The position numbers and the translations under genes were made by a program. Positions 62,217 to 64,000 of a DNA stretch of 64,000 nucleotides are shown piece by piece. The stretch comes from Rhizobium leucaenae USDA 9039 (lineage in GTDB: Bacteria; Pseudomonadota; Alphaproteobacteria; Rhizobiales; Rhizobiaceae): assembly GCF_000426285.1 (NCBI RefSeq), contig NZ_AUFB01000025.1:1-64000 (forward strand), written 5' to 3'. Positions within the stretch are counted from its first letter, which is position 1; each line of letters begins with the position of its first letter. The notes below the pieces were generated by a model. The model saw nothing but the letters and a program-made list of their open reading frames with translations, was not told where the DNA came from and did not search any database.

Positions 62217-62862
62217 CATCATCCTCGGCCTGCTCTGGCGTTCCTTCTGGGAAACGATCTGGATGACCGGCGCATCCGGTCTGATTTCGCTCGTCATCGG
62301 CCTGCCGCTCGGCCTCGCCCTGGTTATCACCGGCCGCGACGGCATCGCCGAACAACCCGCCGTCAACAGTATCCTTGCGGCCCTGGTCAACGGCTTCCGC
62401 GCCGTGCCCTTCATCATCCTCTTGATCGCATTGATTCCGCTGACGCGGCTGATCGTCGGCACCGCGCTTGGGACGACCGCGGCCATCGTACCGCTCACCA
62501 TCGCGGCAATCCCCTACTATGCCCGCATCGCCGAAGTCTCGCTGCGTGAAGTCGATCGCGGCCTGATCGATGCCGTGCGTGCCATGGGCGGCAATCGCTG
62601 GACCATCATCCGCGAAGTGCTGGTGCCGGAAGCCCTGCCCGGCATCGTGGCGGGTTTTACCGTGACGCTGGTGACCCTGATCGGCGCGTCCGCCATGGCC
62701 GGCACGATCGGCGGCGGCGGCCTCGGCGATCTCGCCATCCGCTACGGCTACCAGCGCTTTGAGACCGGCGTCATGATCGCCGTCGTCATCGTGCTGATTA
62801 TCCTCGTCTGCGGCATGCAATGGCTCGGCGACCGCCTCGTCGCCAAGCTCGATCATCGCTGA
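62206..62862 (+). CDS. metI: Methionine ABC transporter permease
   Basis: The 218-residue permease has five membrane helices and the EAA loop in DAVRAMGGNRWTIIREVLVP. The MetI stretches ALVNGFRAVPFIILLIALIP and SAMAGTIGGGGLGDLAIRYG are clear. It overlaps metN and has GGAGG ten bases before ATG. It forms the channel of the methionine importer. Confidence 0.9.
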   Translation: MTTDIILGLLWRSFWETIWMTGASGLISLVIGLPLGLALVITGRDGIAEQPAVNSILAALVNGFRAVPFIILLIALIPLTRLIVGTALGTTAAIVPLTIAAIPYYARIAEVSLREVDRGLIDAVRAMGGNRWTIIREVLVPEALPGIVAGFTVTLVTLIGASAMAGTIGGGGLGDLAIRYGYQRFETGVMIAVVIVLIILVCGMQWLGDRLVAKLDHR

Positions 62863-62936
62863 ACTGCTCGGTCAAATCCGATGATGTCCGCCTCGAACAG
62901 CAGGTGTTCCTGGCCGTCACGGCATTACCTACGGTT

Positions 62937-63968
62937 TCAGTTCCTGGTGACCGGCTTCGAGCGCATCCGCGACACCGTTTCGCGCTCCGCCCGCTTGCAG
63001 CGCATCGGCGGCAGGCCGCGATCCATCAGGTCCATATCTTCCAGCACCATGTCGCCCATTTTTTTGAAAGCGCTGTCGAGGGCACCCGCGCGGTGCGCCG
63101 AGCGGATGAACCCTTTGAGGCCGCGCACCGGATGATCCTTGCCAAGCGGCTCCTCCGGATAGACATCGCTCGCCGCAACGATATGGCCGGAGGCGACCGC
63201 AGCCATCAATGCTTCGAAATCCACGACATCGGCGCGGCTAAGGAGGATGAAGGCCGCTCCCCTGCGCATGCGCGTAAAAGCCTCGGCGCCAAGAAAACCT
63301 TTGTTTTCGCTGGTGACGGAGGCGACGACGAAAACGAAATCGCTGCCCGAAAGCACCTCGTCGAGACTAGCCGGTTGGACGCCATGTTCCCTCAGGATCG
63401 AAGGCGGCATCCAGGGATCGAAAACCCTGATCGTCGCGCGAAAGCCCGACAGCACCCTGTTCAACGCCTTGCCGAGATCACCGAAACCGACGATGCCGAT
63501 ATCGCTGCCCGAGATCAGCCGGGCCTTCGCATTGCCGTCACCGCCCCAAAGCTCCCTGCCCTCCCGAAAATCGAGATCGGCATCGACGATGCCGCGCGCC
63601 AGGCTTAGCGCAAATCCGAGCCCTATTTCGGCCACCGGCTCGGCGAAGACCTGTCCCGTGGTGACGACATGAATGCCCCGCTCGAACAGGACATCGTAGG
63701 GCATGTTGTTGATGAGATTGCTTTCGACATTCAGGATGCAGCGCAGGCGCGGCATGCGATCGAGCGTGTCCTTCGAAAGCGGCGGCTGACCGATAATATA
63801 GCGGGCTTCGCCGAGCACATCGTCGCCAAGCGCGGCAATATTCCCGGGATCTGCCTCGACGATTCGGTATTTGGAATGGAGAAGCGACAGCGCATCCTTG
63901 CTGAAGATAAGCTCAAGCGAGCGCGGCTCTGGCGCGCTGATAGCCAAAGGTCTGTTGTCGGTCGACAT
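62937..63968 (-). CDS. D-isomer-specific 2-hydroxyacid dehydrogenase
   Basis: The 343-residue NAD-dependent dehydrogenase has the Rossmann motif DIGIVGFGDLGKALNRVL, the catalytic arginine in LLSRADVVD, the glutamate in YPEEPL and the histidine in SAHRAG. It reduces a 2-oxo acid or oxidises a D-2-hydroxy acid; the substrate (phosphoglycerate, hydroxypyruvate, others) is not readable. Its stop is 74 bases from the convergent metI stop. AGGGAGAG precedes the start at 63968. Confidence 0.9.
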   Translation of the reverse strand: MSTDNRPLAISAPEPRSLELIFSKDALSLLHSKYRIVEADPGNIAALGDDVLGEARYIIGQPPLSKDTLDRMPRLRCILNVESNLINNMPYDVLFERGIHVVTTGQVFAEPVAEIGLGFALSLARGIVDADLDFREGRELWGGDGNAKARLISGSDIGIVGFGDLGKALNRVLSGFRATIRVFDPWMPPSILREHGVQPASLDEVLSGSDFVFVVASVTSENKGFLGAEAFTRMRRGAAFILLSRADVVDFEALMAAVASGHIVAASDVYPEEPLGKDHPVRGLKGFIRSAHRAGALDSAFKKMGDMVLEDMDLMDRGLPPMRCKRAERETVSRMRSKPVTRN

Positions 63969-64000
63969 GAAAGTCTCTCCCTATTCTCATAGACGATCCA

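Overview
The window reads as chromosomal or large-replicon DNA of a rhizobial alphaproteobacterium (Rhizobium/Agrobacterium type). The evidence is uniformly GC-rich coding DNA, many ABC uptake systems, GntR/MarR/LysR/AraC control genes, and short palindromic intergenic repeats of the rhizobial RIME kind. About sixty protein genes are supported. I found no rRNA, tRNA or CRISPR array.

Left part (1-10.6 kb): the end of an IS256-type element has cut off a carboxymuconolactone-decarboxylase-like gene that faces an ECF41-type sigma factor; both ECF41-type promoters between them are still readable. Next come an AraC regulator facing an EamA exporter, a GntR regulator with a class V PLP enzyme and an HpcH-type aldolase, and a second ECF sigma/anti-sigma pair. 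That pair faces a Tat-exported metallo-beta-lactamase-fold protein, a TPR protein and a DoxX protein; two mirrored copies of one promoter motif link the two sides.

Central part (10.6-40.2 kb), the most interesting: what looks like one catabolic island for an indole-type compound that leads into anthranilate. It holds an aminotransferase, an amino-acid ABC system without its ATPase, two MarR regulators, two COG1233 flavin oxidoreductases around an isatin-hydrolase-like enzyme, indolepyruvate-ferredoxin-oxidoreductase-like IorA/IorB, a five-gene peptide-type ABC importer, a 2-aminobenzoate-CoA-ligase-like enzyme, the two-domain 2-aminobenzoyl-CoA monooxygenase/reductase, and a beta-oxidation-like operon (SDR, enoyl-CoA hydratase, two acyl-CoA dehydrogenases, thioesterase, Rid protein, fused hydratase/dehydrogenase). 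Two sets of repeated operator-like motifs tie the segments together: TTGCAAWATCATATWTTG-like sites and TTTTAAGCTTAAAA-like sites. The lower half matches the known aerobic 2-aminobenzoyl-CoA pathway; the upper half (isatin-like hydrolysis plus oxidoreductases plus IorAB) is inference.

Right part (40.2-64 kb): ordinary accessory metabolism. It includes a class III nucleotide cyclase, an SDR/LysR pair, an LLM flavin monooxygenase with a CMD-like partner, an AT-rich orphan membrane protein, OsmC, glycerate 2-kinase, gamma-glutamyltransferase, a DHA2 exporter, a cold-shock protein, and a fused MhqO-MhqD-like dioxygenase/esterase. It continues with L-fuconate dehydratase and a CoA transferase, a cupin, the methionine importer metQ-metN-metI split by a large inverted repeat, and a 2-hydroxyacid dehydrogenase.
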